Assembly: GCA_902569785.1 (NCBI GenBank)
Contig: CACFVO010000001.1
Location: 51,971-115,970, forward strand
From: an uncultured Pelagibacteraceae bacterium
GTDB lineage: Bacteria > Pseudomonadota > Alphaproteobacteria > Pelagibacterales > Pelagibacteraceae
Direction: 5' to 3'
DNA: 64,000 nt
The position numbers were made by a program, and so were the translations under genes. Within the stretch, counting starts at the first letter, position 1. Every line of letters starts with the position of its first letter. The notes below the pieces were generated by a model. That model had not been told where the DNA came from. It worked only from the letters and a program-made list of their open reading frames with translations, and did not search any database. This document shows positions 28,748 to 37,296 of this stretch, in pieces.

Positions 28748-29989
28748 ATGAATAAACTAGTAAAACTATTTACTATATTTATTTCGGCTATAACTTTAAC
28801 ATTAGCAAGTATCTCTTCTTCTTTCGCAAAAGTTGAAGGTGAATACATAGTGTTAGGTTCTGCAATATCTCTTACAGGAAAGTATTCTTCTAATGGAGTA
28901 CACACTCAAAACGGTTACAACATGGCCGTTGAAAGAATTAATAAAATGGGTGGAGTAAAAGTTGGAGGAAAAAGCTATAAATTTGAAATCATTTATTATG
29001 ATGATGAGTCAAATCCTAAAAGAGCTGCTCAGTTAGCTGAAAGATTAATTAAACAAGATGGTGTTCATTATATGCTTGGACCATACAGTTCAGGATTAAC
29101 GAAGGCCATTGCACCGGTAACCGAGAAATATAAAATTCCTATGGTTGAAGCAAATGGTGCATCTAGATCTTTATTTACTAAAGGTTATAAATATTTGTTT
29201 GCTGTGTTATCACCAGCTAACCAATACCTTGAAGTAGCTATAGATTTAGCGGTAGAGAAAAACGGTGGTAAACCAGTTAAAATTGCACAAGCATTTGAAC
29301 AAGATGCTTTCTCACAAGACGTGAGACTTGGTATTTTAGATGCAGCAAAAAGAACTGGATCTGAAATCATCATCGATGACAAGCTACCAAAAGAACTTAA
29401 CGATATGGCAGCTACATTGGCTAAAGTAAAAGCTGTTAAGCCAGATGTGCTTGTTGTATCAGGTCACACAAAAGGCGCGTTAACTGCAATCAGACAAATT
29501 TCTGAAATGAAAGTTGATGTTCCTATGTTAGCGATGACACATTGTGATGCTGCTAAACTTTCTAAACAACATGGAAAGAAATCAGAATACGCATTGTGTG
29601 CTTCTCAGTGGCATAAAAATTTAAGCTATAAAGATAAGTTTTTTGGTTCAGGTAAAAAGTATGACAAAGACTTTAAAAAAGAATTTGGTTATGCTCCACC
29701 TTACCAATCAGCTGAATCATCTGCTGCTTTACTAGTGTTTAAAGATGCGTTCGAAAGAGCAAATTCTTTTGACAGAGATAAAGTAAGAGATGCTCTTAAA
29801 ACTACTGAAATGCAAACTTTCTATGGAAACATTAAATTTGGTCCTGGCGGTCAAAACGTTGCTAAACCAATGATCTTGTTCCAAGTAAGATGTAAAGGTG
29901 ATGTGTGTGAGAATAAAGTTGTTGCTCCAACTAAATGGGCATCTGACAAATTCTACCACCCAATCCCTAAGTGGTCTGAAAGAAGTTAA
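28748..29989 (+). CDS. Branched-chain amino acid-type ABC transporter substrate-binding protein
   Basis: Signal peptide; YIVLGSAISLTGKYSSNG periplasmic-binding type 1 fold. Confidence 0.9.
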   Translation: MNKLVKLFTIFISAITLTLASISSSFAKVEGEYIVLGSAISLTGKYSSNGVHTQNGYNMAVERINKMGGVKVGGKSYKFEIIYYDDESNPKRAAQLAERLIKQDGVHYMLGPYSSGLTKAIAPVTEKYKIPMVEANGASRSLFTKGYKYLFAVLSPANQYLEVAIDLAVEKNGGKPVKIAQAFEQDAFSQDVRLGILDAAKRTGSEIIIDDKLPKELNDMAATLAKVKAVKPDVLVVSGHTKGALTAIRQISEMKVDVPMLAMTHCDAAKLSKQHGKKSEYALCASQWHKNLSYKDKFFGSGKKYDKDFKKEFGYAPPYQSAESSAALLVFKDAFERANSFDRDKVRDALKTTEMQTFYGNIKFGPGGQNVAKPMILFQVRCKGDVCENKVVAPTKWASDKFYHPIPKWSERS

Positions 29990-30007
29990 TAACTTATAAA
30001 TAATTTG

Positions 30008-30040
30008 AAAAGCCCCTAGTAAACTAGGGGCTTTTCTTTT
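30008..30040 (+). terminator. Intrinsic terminator between SBP and permease genes
   Basis: AAAAGCCCCTAG TAAA CTAGGGGCTTTT followed by CTTTT. Confidence 0.9.
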
Positions 30041-30057
30041 ATAAATTTTTAAATTTT

Positions 30058-30951
30058 ATGGACTTTCTAATTTTTAAAGCTCCAATGTTAATGGTCCAAG
30101 CTTCATTGGACGGAATTCTTCTAGGAATTTTATTTGCTTTAATTGCATACGGCATGGCTCTCCAGTGGGGAGTAATGAATATAATCAATATTGCACAAGG
30201 TGATTTAGTTATACTCGGAGGTTATATTGCTTACACAATGTATCTCGCTGGAATTCATCCAGCTTGGGGAGTTATCGTTTCTCCAATTATAATGTATTTT
30301 GTTGGCTGGGCACTTTATAAATTAGTAATTAATAAAGTTGTTGATCGAGACTTATTTATTTCAATTTTAGCGACTTTTGGTATCGCTATTGTATTCCAAC
30401 AGTTAATGAATTTTATTTTTGGTGCAGACGTAGTTGTGGCACAGTCTGAATATGGAACAACAATGTTATTTGACAATTCAGTTACCCTACCAAATTCAAA
30501 AATATTCTCTGCTTTTATAAGTATTTTATATGCAGTAGCTTTGGTTGTTTACATGAAAAAATCTAGACTTGGACGAGCTATAAGAGCCACAGCACAAAAC
30601 GCTAGAGCTGCAAAAATTTTAGGAGTAGACACAGAAAAAGTTTATGCTGCAACTTTTGGAATTAACGCTGCATTATGCGGAATTGCAGGAGCTTTAATTT
30701 CAATAACTCTTACACTTCATCCTTATGTAGGTCTTCCATATACAGTAAGATCGTTCATGATAGTTATTGTTGCAGGTCTTGGAAACTTACCTGCGGTAGC
30801 AGTTTCAGGGATGGGGCTAGGTCTTTTCGAGGAATTCGCTGATTATATTTTAGGAACAGAATTTAGAATTGGTGCAGTATTTATGCTGCTAGTTTTCATA
30901 TTAGTTTACAGAAGATTTAAATTATCGAAAAAAAGGGAGTATTTAAAATGA
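30058..30951 (+). CDS. livH: Branched-chain amino acid ABC transporter permease (LivH-like)
   Basis: LivH-type permease (MNIINIAQGDLVILGGYIAY). Confidence 0.9.
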   Translation: MDFLIFKAPMLMVQASLDGILLGILFALIAYGMALQWGVMNIINIAQGDLVILGGYIAYTMYLAGIHPAWGVIVSPIIMYFVGWALYKLVINKVVDRDLFISILATFGIAIVFQQLMNFIFGADVVVAQSEYGTTMLFDNSVTLPNSKIFSAFISILYAVALVVYMKKSRLGRAIRATAQNARAAKILGVDTEKVYAATFGINAALCGIAGALISITLTLHPYVGLPYTVRSFMIVIVAGLGNLPAVAVSGMGLGLFEEFADYILGTEFRIGAVFMLLVFILVYRRFKLSKKREYLK

Positions 30952-31265
30952 TGCTTATTTTATCTGCCTCAATAGATCCCTTAGTTTTTTTGGTATCTTT
31001 AGTAATTACTTATTTATTTTTTAGATTTGGTTTACAAACAAAAAAATTGACAAAACTAGGAACAATTCTTGTTTCAATTCTATCTATAGGAATTCTTAGG
31101 TTTATAATTCAAGGAGCCATGATATTTCAAATGAGGCGAGGTGTGACAGGCTTCGATCCAATTATTGGGAAATTACTAATTGTAAGTTTTGGAGTTGCCG
31201 TTATTCACGTATTAATTAGTTTTTTTTTAATTGATTTTACGAATAAACTTATGAGGAAAAAATGA
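30948..31265 (+). CDS. Small integral membrane protein of unknown function embedded between LivH and LivM
   Basis: 105 aa, about 3 TM; 4-nt overlaps on both sides. Confidence 0.7.
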   Translation: MMLILSASIDPLVFLVSLVITYLFFRFGLQTKKLTKLGTILVSILSIGILRFIIQGAMIFQMRRGVTGFDPIIGKLLIVSFGVAVIHVLISFFLIDFTNKLMRKK

Positions 31266-32326
31266 ATAAAGTAAAACAAAAAGATTTAATATTATATTCT
31301 GGCTTAATTATCTTAGGTTTAGCTGCACCTTATTTATTTTCCGCTTTTAAAGTTCAGCTTACATATCTTTGCGTACTGATCGTTTTGGCGATGACTTGGA
31401 ATTTACAAGGTGGAGAAATGGGCTACAACAGTTTTGGAAATATTCTTTTCTATGGTCTTGGAATGTACCTAACTGCATCAGTTCAAGTAGGCATGTTTTT
31501 TCCATTAGCAGAATGGACAGAAAGCGGTGGAGAAAAAACGTTTGTGCATACTACAGCACAATATTTTCAAGGAATAGGTGTTGGTTTATTAGTTGCAGCC
31601 ATCATACCTGCCATTGTTGCGGGCGCTATAGGTTATGCTATTTTAGGTTTAAGAGGTCATTACTTTGCTATTTGTACTTTAGGTCTTGGGATTGCAGCAG
31701 GTGAAATCGCCGGAGGGATAGAAATTATTGGAGCAGGCCAAGGCTTCACTACACCACCTTTTCCAGCAGAAATAGTTGATCCCGAAGCAAGAGGAAAATT
31801 TTTCTACTTCACAAGTTTTATTGTATTAGTTCTAGCATTTGTTTTTGTAAAATACATTTATGGTTCTAGATTTAGATTAATACTTAACGCGATAAGAGAT
31901 AATGAAGACAAAGCAGAGGCAATGGGCATTCAAACAATGAAATATAAAATTGTTGGTTGGATGGTATCTGCATTTTTCTGTGGTCTAGCCGGTGGAATTA
32001 TGGGCGGATTAATTGGATATATAGACTCAACGGATGTTGCATTTGATGGAAGAGAGATGGGAGTGTTTATGGTTTTAATGGCAATACTTGGTGGAAAAGG
32101 AACTTTGTGGGGACCAATTATTGGTGCAACTTTATTCCACTTCTTCAAGGAAGGTCTCTGGACTTTTATATTGGGTTGGCAATATGTTGCGTTAGGAGTT
32201 TTGATTGTTGTAATTGTAATTTATTTCCCAGAGGGATTAATGGGCTGGCTAAGAGAAAAATACCCTGAAAGATTTGGAGAAGTTATAGATGAAAAAGATC
32301 GTAAAGCACAGGTGGAATTAAAATGA
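31262..32326 (+). CDS. livM: Branched-chain amino acid ABC transporter permease (LivM-like)
   Basis: LivM motifs (ALRGHYFAICTLG-like, RDNEDKAEAMGI). Confidence 0.9.
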   Translation: MNKVKQKDLILYSGLIILGLAAPYLFSAFKVQLTYLCVLIVLAMTWNLQGGEMGYNSFGNILFYGLGMYLTASVQVGMFFPLAEWTESGGEKTFVHTTAQYFQGIGVGLLVAAIIPAIVAGAIGYAILGLRGHYFAICTLGLGIAAGEIAGGIEIIGAGQGFTTPPFPAEIVDPEARGKFFYFTSFIVLVLAFVFVKYIYGSRFRLILNAIRDNEDKAEAMGIQTMKYKIVGWMVSAFFCGLAGGIMGGLIGYIDSTDVAFDGREMGVFMVLMAILGGKGTLWGPIIGATLFHFFKEGLWTFILGWQYVALGVLIVVIVIYFPEGLMGWLREKYPERFGEVIDEKDRKAQVELK

Positions 32327-33057
32327 GTCTTTTAGAAGTAAAAAATGTAAGCAAATCTTTTGGAGGGGTAAAAGCCAATGTAGATATTTCTGTTTCTGTG
32401 AAGCAAGGATCAATAGTTGGCTTAATAGGACCTAACGGTTCTGGTAAAACAACGTTATTCAATTCAATCGTTGGAACCCATCCAATTGATCAAGGATCTA
32501 TCGTCTTTAATGATACTGAGGTTTCAGAAATGCCAGTCCCTGCAGTAGCTAAACTGGGTTTGTTGAGAACATTTCAGCAAACAAGAATTTATTCTAAACT
32601 TAATTGCGTAGAAAATATGTTAATTAGCCATAAGGCTAGTGACTCAGGATTTATATTTGCAAAAATACCTGCTGAGCTTACTGAAAAAGCAGAAAATCTT
32701 TTAAACTTTGTAGGACTTTATCAAAAAAGAAATTTAAGAGCAGGAGATTTATCATTTGGCCAGCAAAAACTTTTAGAATTAGCAATGGCTTTGATGAATG
32801 AGCCTAAAATGCTTTTATTAGACGAGCCTACCGCAGGTATTAACCCAACTTTGATCAATGGAATTATAGATAGGCTAATAAAAATAAACAAAGATTATGG
32901 AATAACTTTGCTAGTAATAGAACACAATATGAAAGTGATAATGAGCTTAGCTCAAAGTATTTTCTGTTTGGCACATGGAAAACTTTTAGCAGAAGGTTCT
33001 CCAGAAGAAATTAAAAATGATAAGCGAGTAGTTGATGCTTATCTAGGAGCACAATAA
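32323..33057 (+). CDS. livG: ABC transporter ATP-binding protein LivG
   Basis: Walker A GPNGSGKTT, LSFGQQ, Walker B LLLDEPTAGINP. Confidence 0.93.
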   Translation: MSLLEVKNVSKSFGGVKANVDISVSVKQGSIVGLIGPNGSGKTTLFNSIVGTHPIDQGSIVFNDTEVSEMPVPAVAKLGLLRTFQQTRIYSKLNCVENMLISHKASDSGFIFAKIPAELTEKAENLLNFVGLYQKRNLRAGDLSFGQQKLLELAMALMNEPKMLLLDEPTAGINPTLINGIIDRLIKINKDYGITLLVIEHNMKVIMSLAQSIFCLAHGKLLAEGSPEEIKNDKRVVDAYLGAQ

Positions 33058-33842
33058 TGGCAAATCAATATGAAGTTTTAGGAAAAGCACCTGGCCCAGA
33101 GGATTTAAAAAAGCTATCACCTAAAGATGTGCATTTAACTATAAAAGGTCTAAATGCTGGATATGGTAAAATGGAAATACTTCATAATTTCGATCTGTCA
33201 GTAAGTAAAGCACAGTCTTTATGTTTGATAGGTCCTAATGGTGCAGGAAAGTCTACAATTCTTCATTCTATTTACGGATTTACAAATATTTTTTCTGGTA
33301 AAATAGAGATTGATGGCAAAGAAATAACAAATTTGACTCCAGCAGAAAAACTTAATTCAGTTGGCATAGCTTATATTCTTCAGGATAATTCAGTTTTTCC
33401 AGATATGACTGTAGAAGAAAATCTTTTAATGGGAGGATACATTAAAGATAAACAAGACGAAGCCTATGAGGAAGCTGAAAGAATTTTTAAAAAATATGAA
33501 AGATTAAGAAATAGAAGAAATCAACCAGCAAAAGTTTTATCAGGAGGAGAGAGAAGATTATTAGAAATTTCTAGAGCGCTAGTTATGAAACCCTCAATCC
33601 TTTTGGTGGACGAACCTTCTATTGGATTAGAACCAAGATATATCAATATGGTTTTTGAAATACTTACAGAACTTCAAAAAAATGAAAAAAAAACCATTAT
33701 CATGGTAGAACAAAATGCAAAAAAAGGTCTTGAATTTGCAGATATTGGTTATGTTTTAGTTTCAGGACAAACAGCTATCGCCGGTAAAGGTGATGATCTT
33801 TTAAAAAATCCAGATGTAGGAAGATTATTCCTCGGTGGATGA
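33057..33842 (+). CDS. livF: ABC transporter ATP-binding protein LivF
   Basis: GPNGAGKST, LSGGERR, ILLVDEPSIGL. Confidence 0.93.
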   Translation: MANQYEVLGKAPGPEDLKKLSPKDVHLTIKGLNAGYGKMEILHNFDLSVSKAQSLCLIGPNGAGKSTILHSIYGFTNIFSGKIEIDGKEITNLTPAEKLNSVGIAYILQDNSVFPDMTVEENLLMGGYIKDKQDEAYEEAERIFKKYERLRNRRNQPAKVLSGGERRLLEISRALVMKPSILLVDEPSIGLEPRYINMVFEILTELQKNEKKTIIMVEQNAKKGLEFADIGYVLVSGQTAIAGKGDDLLKNPDVGRLFLGG

Positions 33843-34543
33843 TAAATTCTAAAGTTTTTTTTCTAGGTTTAAAATCATTAAAAGGTTCAAGATCTCCAGC
33901 TATTCCTTTAGCTGCCTGCTTTATTGCTTTAGGAGCATTATTGAAAGATGCTGGGTTTAATTTACAACAAAGCGCTGCATCAAGTTTTTTTACTTATGCG
34001 CTACCAGGTCAGCTAGTTATGGCTGAATCATTATTAGTTGGTGCATCTTTATTAAATATATTTATTGCTGTTTGGCTGGTAAATTTTAGGCTTTACCCGA
34101 TGACTGTTTCTTTATTTCCACTTCTAAAACATAAATCACAACCTAAGTGGAAATTCTATTTATCTTGTCATTTTCTAGCTGTGTCTTCTTGGCTGATTGC
34201 AAAAGATAGTTATAAAAAAATTGATAAACGTTATCGAATTGACTTTTGGATGGGAGTTGGTTTTGGGACATGGACTACTGCAGTTTTAATGACTTTAGTT
34301 GGTTATTCGTTATCTGATTATTTAAATAAAGATATGATGATAGGTTTTGCAATTGTTAACCCTGTCTACTTTTTTTGCATGATGATAGGTGCAATGAAGA
34401 ATATAAGTATCTCAATTGCAGTGATCGGAGGAACGATACTTGGACCTGCAGTTTATTTATTTTCAACTGAATGGGCAATTTTATTTGCAGGTTTAATTGC
34501 AGGCACTATTGCTTTTTTATTTGGAGGTAAAAATGGATATTAA
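33839..34543 (+). CDS. azlC: AzlC family amino-acid exporter large subunit
   Basis: AzlC fold; 4-nt overlap with livF. Confidence 0.85.
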   Translation: MINSKVFFLGLKSLKGSRSPAIPLAACFIALGALLKDAGFNLQQSAASSFFTYALPGQLVMAESLLVGASLLNIFIAVWLVNFRLYPMTVSLFPLLKHKSQPKWKFYLSCHFLAVSSWLIAKDSYKKIDKRYRIDFWMGVGFGTWTTAVLMTLVGYSLSDYLNKDMMIGFAIVNPVYFFCMMIGAMKNISISIAVIGGTILGPAVYLFSTEWAILFAGLIAGTIAFLFGGKNGY

Positions 34544-34856
34544 TATTATGTCTCTAGCAATTATTGTTACTTCAATAGCAACTTTTTTATCTAGATTTTT
34601 AGGGGCATTAACTTCAGAAAAAGTAAGCGTTAAATCAAAAGTTTTTCAATGGTTTAACTGTGTAGCATATTCAACTTTAGCAGCGCTTCTTGGAAGGATG
34701 ATAATTTTTCCTGCAGGAGTTTTATCAGAGTCGTCATTAATAATTAGAATTTTTGTGCTTTTTATTTGTATTTCTATATTCATATACACTAAAAAAAACT
34801 TAGTACTACCAACTTTAATTTCTGCTATACTTTTGTCTGTTTTAACAAGCGTATGA
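34533..34856 (+). CDS. azlD: AzlD family membrane protein
   Basis: Small multi-TM protein after azlC; start MDINIMSLAI at 34533. Confidence 0.8.
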   Translation: MDINIMSLAIIVTSIATFLSRFLGALTSEKVSVKSKVFQWFNCVAYSTLAALLGRMIIFPAGVLSESSLIIRIFVLFICISIFIYTKKNLVLPTLISAILLSVLTSV

Positions 34857-35749
34857 GTATAGAAATTAAAGACCATAATAAATCTAAGAGAGTAAAAATA
34901 ATAAAACTTAAAGAGCAGGATCTGGAAAAAATCATATTTCCGTTTAAAAAACACAGCATTACTTCTTTAGAATACAAACCATTTTCAAGATTTAGTTTAG
35001 CTAAAAGTTTGGATGAAGTTTTCAATAATAAGCTGGCCAGTTCATTAACCAAAATTCTTAATGATAGAAATACGGGCACAGCTATTATTGAGCCCGAAAT
35101 TAATAATAAGAAATTTGATAAAGATTTTTTAGTTAAGCTTTCAACAGGCTTAGCTTATTTAGTAGGAAATCCAAATTTTGACTCGATGACAGGAAAGTAT
35201 TATGCAAGATTTTATGTTAAGCACCAAGACAGTAGCGACTCTTATTTAAGAAAAGCTTATACCAATTTAGATCTTCATACAGATGGCACTTATGTTAAAG
35301 AAAAAACTGATTGGTTGATTATGACAAAAATGGAAGAACAGGGAGTTTCTGGTGGTGAAAGTGTTATTTTACATTTAGACGATTGGGAGCATTTAGATGA
35401 ACTAAGCAATAATCCTGTAGGTCAGCAAAATTTTATCTGGAGTTCGCCAAAAAGTAAAAATATAGATTATAAAGTAGAACATCCTGTCTTTAAAAAAGAT
35501 AATAGTGGCAAACCCACAATTTCTTACATAGACCAATTTCCAGAACCAAAAAATATGGAGCAAGGTTTGTTTTTGCAAAGACTGTCAGACTGTTTAGAGG
35601 AAAGTAAAAATAAGATAGAATTTCCCTTACCTGTTGGATCCACGATATTCTCTAACAATTATTTTTGGCTTCACGGAAGAAAAGCATTTAAAGAAAACAC
35701 CAATTTGAGCAGAGAATTGCTTAGAATTAGAGGAACTTTTTTTAATTAA
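34853..35749 (+). CDS. glaH: CsiD/GlaH-family Fe(II)/2-oxoglutarate dioxygenase (probable glutarate 2-hydroxylase)
   Basis: LHTDGTYVKEKTDWLIMTKMEEQGVSGGESVILHLDDWEHLDEL, YIDQFPEPKNMEQG and FWLHGRKAF resemble E. coli CsiD; HxD motif. Confidence 0.85.
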   Translation: MSIEIKDHNKSKRVKIIKLKEQDLEKIIFPFKKHSITSLEYKPFSRFSLAKSLDEVFNNKLASSLTKILNDRNTGTAIIEPEINNKKFDKDFLVKLSTGLAYLVGNPNFDSMTGKYYARFYVKHQDSSDSYLRKAYTNLDLHTDGTYVKEKTDWLIMTKMEEQGVSGGESVILHLDDWEHLDELSNNPVGQQNFIWSSPKSKNIDYKVEHPVFKKDNSGKPTISYIDQFPEPKNMEQGLFLQRLSDCLEESKNKIEFPLPVGSTIFSNNYFWLHGRKAFKENTNLSRELLRIRGTFFN

Positions 35750-35785
35750 GACCAGTTGACTCTGATCCTCCATTGATTTTTAATC

Positions 35786-35809
35786 TTAAAATTAATTAAT
35801 TAATTAACA
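35786..35809 (+). promoter_or_regulatory. 24-nt leader element before TctC gene, copy 2
   Basis: Identical to 28713..28736; followed by GAGG SD. Confidence 0.55.
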
Positions 35810-35821
35810 GAGGAAAATAAT

Positions 35822-36802
35822 ATGTTTAATAATTTGAAAAAATTAATTAGCTTAGTTTTCGCAACTGTTCTTTTAACTTCAATCTCATCAACTAGTTTTG
35901 CAATCGATAAGTTACATTTCATTATCGGTGGTGGTGCTGGTGGTGGTTGGGATGGAACTGCTAGAGGGACTGGAGAAGCTTTAACTAAAGCTGGTTTTCT
36001 TAAAAGTGCTTCATTTGAAAATATGTCAGGTGGTGGTGGAGGAAAAGCTCTATCTTATATAATTAATTCGAAGCCAGAAGGAACTATATTAGTTCAATCA
36101 ACACCTTTAGTATTAAGATCAATCACTAGACATAAAGGATATGTTAAAGGTTCAGGCGTATTGTCTTATAAAGATGTTAAGCCAATTGCTGGTGTAATCG
36201 GTGACTACGGTGCAATCGCAGTTGCTAAAAATTCACCTTATAAAAACTTTAAAGATGTAGTGGATGCTTATAAAGCAAATCCTAAGTCAATTAAAATGGC
36301 TGGTGGTTCTGTAAGAGGAAGCATGGACCATTTAATTGGCGCACTTGCATTTCAAGAAGCTGGCGCAAACCCTAACAACGTAGTGTACGTACCTTACGAT
36401 GCTGGTGGTAAAGCTTTAGCTGGACTTTTATCAGGAGAAACTCAAATTCTTTCAACTGGTTTGGGAGAAGTAATGGGTGCAAGAGACCAAGTAAGAATTA
36501 TTGGTATTACTGCTCCTAACAGAGTAGGCGATGCTCCAGAAGTTCCAACTTTAAAAGAACAAGGATATGATGTTCAGTTTGTTAACTGGAGAGGTTTCTT
36601 TGCTCCTAAGAGCATGTCAAGCGGAGATGTTAAGAAAATTGCCAAAATGTTAGGCGATGTTCAAAAAACTCCAGAATGGGAAACAGTTAGAAAAAGAAAT
36701 GCTTGGGTAAATATTTACAATCCAGGTAAAAAATTTGACAGTTTCTTAAAAACTCAAACAAAAGAAATGACAAAGTTAATGAAAAAACTAGGTGTTATCT
36801 AG
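35822..36802 (+). CDS. tctC: Tripartite tricarboxylate transporter substrate-binding protein (TctC/Bug family)
   Basis: Signal peptide, GGGAGGGWDGTARG, Bug fold; followed by tctB and tctA. Confidence 0.88.
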   Translation: MFNNLKKLISLVFATVLLTSISSTSFAIDKLHFIIGGGAGGGWDGTARGTGEALTKAGFLKSASFENMSGGGGGKALSYIINSKPEGTILVQSTPLVLRSITRHKGYVKGSGVLSYKDVKPIAGVIGDYGAIAVAKNSPYKNFKDVVDAYKANPKSIKMAGGSVRGSMDHLIGALAFQEAGANPNNVVYVPYDAGGKALAGLLSGETQILSTGLGEVMGARDQVRIIGITAPNRVGDAPEVPTLKEQGYDVQFVNWRGFFAPKSMSSGDVKKIAKMLGDVQKTPEWETVRKRNAWVNIYNPGKKFDSFLKTQTKEMTKLMKKLGVI

Positions 36803-36825
36803 TTAATTAGTCTATAGGAAGAGCA

Positions 36826-37296
36826 GTGAAAATTAATTCAGTAAAAATAATCTCACTGCTCTTCTTTGTTTTATCTGCATTTTATTTATATACAGCTCAT
36901 CAAATACAAGTTTTTGCCTTCGATGAAGGTGCCCCTTTTAATGCCAAAACCTTTCCAATTTATTTAGGTTATGCAGGGATGTTTTTTTCTGGTTTAAAGA
37001 TTGTTTTACCAGATAAAAAACCTATAGAGGTAGACCCAACATATTTAGAATTTAGAAAAACAATCTTATTAGTACTCACCATGATTGTTTATGGAGCAAC
37101 TATACTTAAAGTTGGTTTCTTTTTATCGACTTCGCTTTTTTTAGTCCTTTCATATTATTTTTTAGGAGAGAGAAGATGGAAATATATTATAATTTTTTCT
37201 TTTCCTTTTGTTGCAGTTTTTATGTATCTCCTACACGGGGTATTAGCTGTATATCTTAGAGATCCATTATTAAAATACTTAGGAATCATGGGATGA
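36826..37296 (+). CDS. tctB: Tripartite tricarboxylate transporter small permease TctB
   Basis: 4-TM TctB-like; GTG start; upstream of tctA. Confidence 0.85.
   Translation: MKINSVKIISLLFFVLSAFYLYTAHQIQVFAFDEGAPFNAKTFPIYLGYAGMFFSGLKIVLPDKKPIEVDPTYLEFRKTILLVLTMIVYGATILKVGFFLSTSLFLVLSYYFLGERRWKYIIIFSFPFVAVFMYLLHGVLAVYLRDPLLKYLGIMG

Noticed and set aside
31369-31704. 111-aa + ORF within livM
   Set aside because: Alternate frame of LivM; composition (Cys/Arg/Ser/Trp rich) typical of an out-of-frame translation
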